NCBI RefSeq assembly: GCF_030124145.1
Contig: NZ_JASKMS010000003.1
Location: 62,001-126,000, forward strand
Reading direction: 5' to 3'
DNA length: 64,000 nucleotides
Source of the DNA: Streptomyces sp. 378
Lineage (GTDB): Bacteria; Actinomycetota; Actinomycetes; Streptomycetales; Streptomycetaceae
Below the pieces are notes generated by a model, which was not told the DNA's origin, ran no database searches, and was given only the letters and a program-made list of their open reading frames with translations. How positions within the stretch are numbered: position 1 is the first letter of the stretch; each line of letters opens with the position of its first letter. Below are positions 61,073 to 64,000 of the stretch, piece by piece. The translations under genes were made by a program, and so were the position numbers.

Positions 61073-64000
<2,928 letters not shown>

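Overview
The window is very GC-rich DNA with strong third-codon GC bias, GTG/TTG starts and dense actinobacterial gene families (TerD proteins, PucR-type regulators, SpoIIE phosphatases, multi-HAMP hybrid kinases). It reads as a Streptomyces or close relative. No tRNA, rRNA, CRISPR array or intact mobile element was seen.

Positions 1-10150 look like ordinary chromosomal genes in good condition: the end of a TerD/TerA-like gene, an HpnB-like glycosyltransferase, a glutamate-racemase-like enzyme, a bacterial PH-domain membrane protein, an O-antigen-ligase-like protein, apolipoprotein N-acyltransferase, a Nudix hydrolase, a 3-hydroxybutyrate-dehydrogenase-like SDR and a GAF/PucR regulator ending in a strong terminator.

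From about 10200 to 51000 the character changes. This is an oxygen-limitation/dormancy island resembling the OsdR/OsdK (DevR/DevS-like) region of Streptomyces coelicolor. It holds a NarL-type response regulator and a DevS-like GAF-GAF histidine kinase that keeps the heme-ligand motif. Around them are flavohemoglobin, GAPDH, zinc alcohol dehydrogenase, a GNAT/acyl-CoA-synthetase fusion, flavodoxin, CBS-BON protein, HPF-like protein, PPDK, pyruvate formate-lyase with its activase, an Acg-like nitroreductase, three intact universal stress proteins and several PNPOx-fold proteins. A 14-15 bp imperfect palindrome (about GGGNCCGATGGNCCC, often paired 21-23 bp apart) lies upstream of most of these genes and is the likely regulator-binding box.

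Intact genes are mixed with a conspicuous set of decaying ones: an FGGY sugar kinase and MFS tail, a SulP transporter, D-lactate dehydrogenase, narI, AdhE, a second alcohol dehydrogenase, PPK2, USP, PNPOx, Hsp20, a partial copy of the response regulator and an ABC ATPase. Several junctions are readable: short-repeat deletions, a 47-bp tandem duplication, and chimeric ORFs. The implied programme is fermentative or energy-sparing metabolism (PFL, PPDK, ADH), NO/redox defence, ribosome protection and stress proteins under one O2/NO/redox-responsive two-component system.

From 51000 to 64000 there are signalling and envelope genes: YrhK-like protein, HtrA-type protease, a PAS/GAF/SpoIIE phosphatase, DUF2254 protein, PRC-barrel protein, alpha/beta hydrolase, two related OB-like lipoprotein genes (one chimeric), a winged-helix regulator, a STAS protein, and the 5' 976 codons of a seven-HAMP hybrid histidine kinase that runs off the window end.
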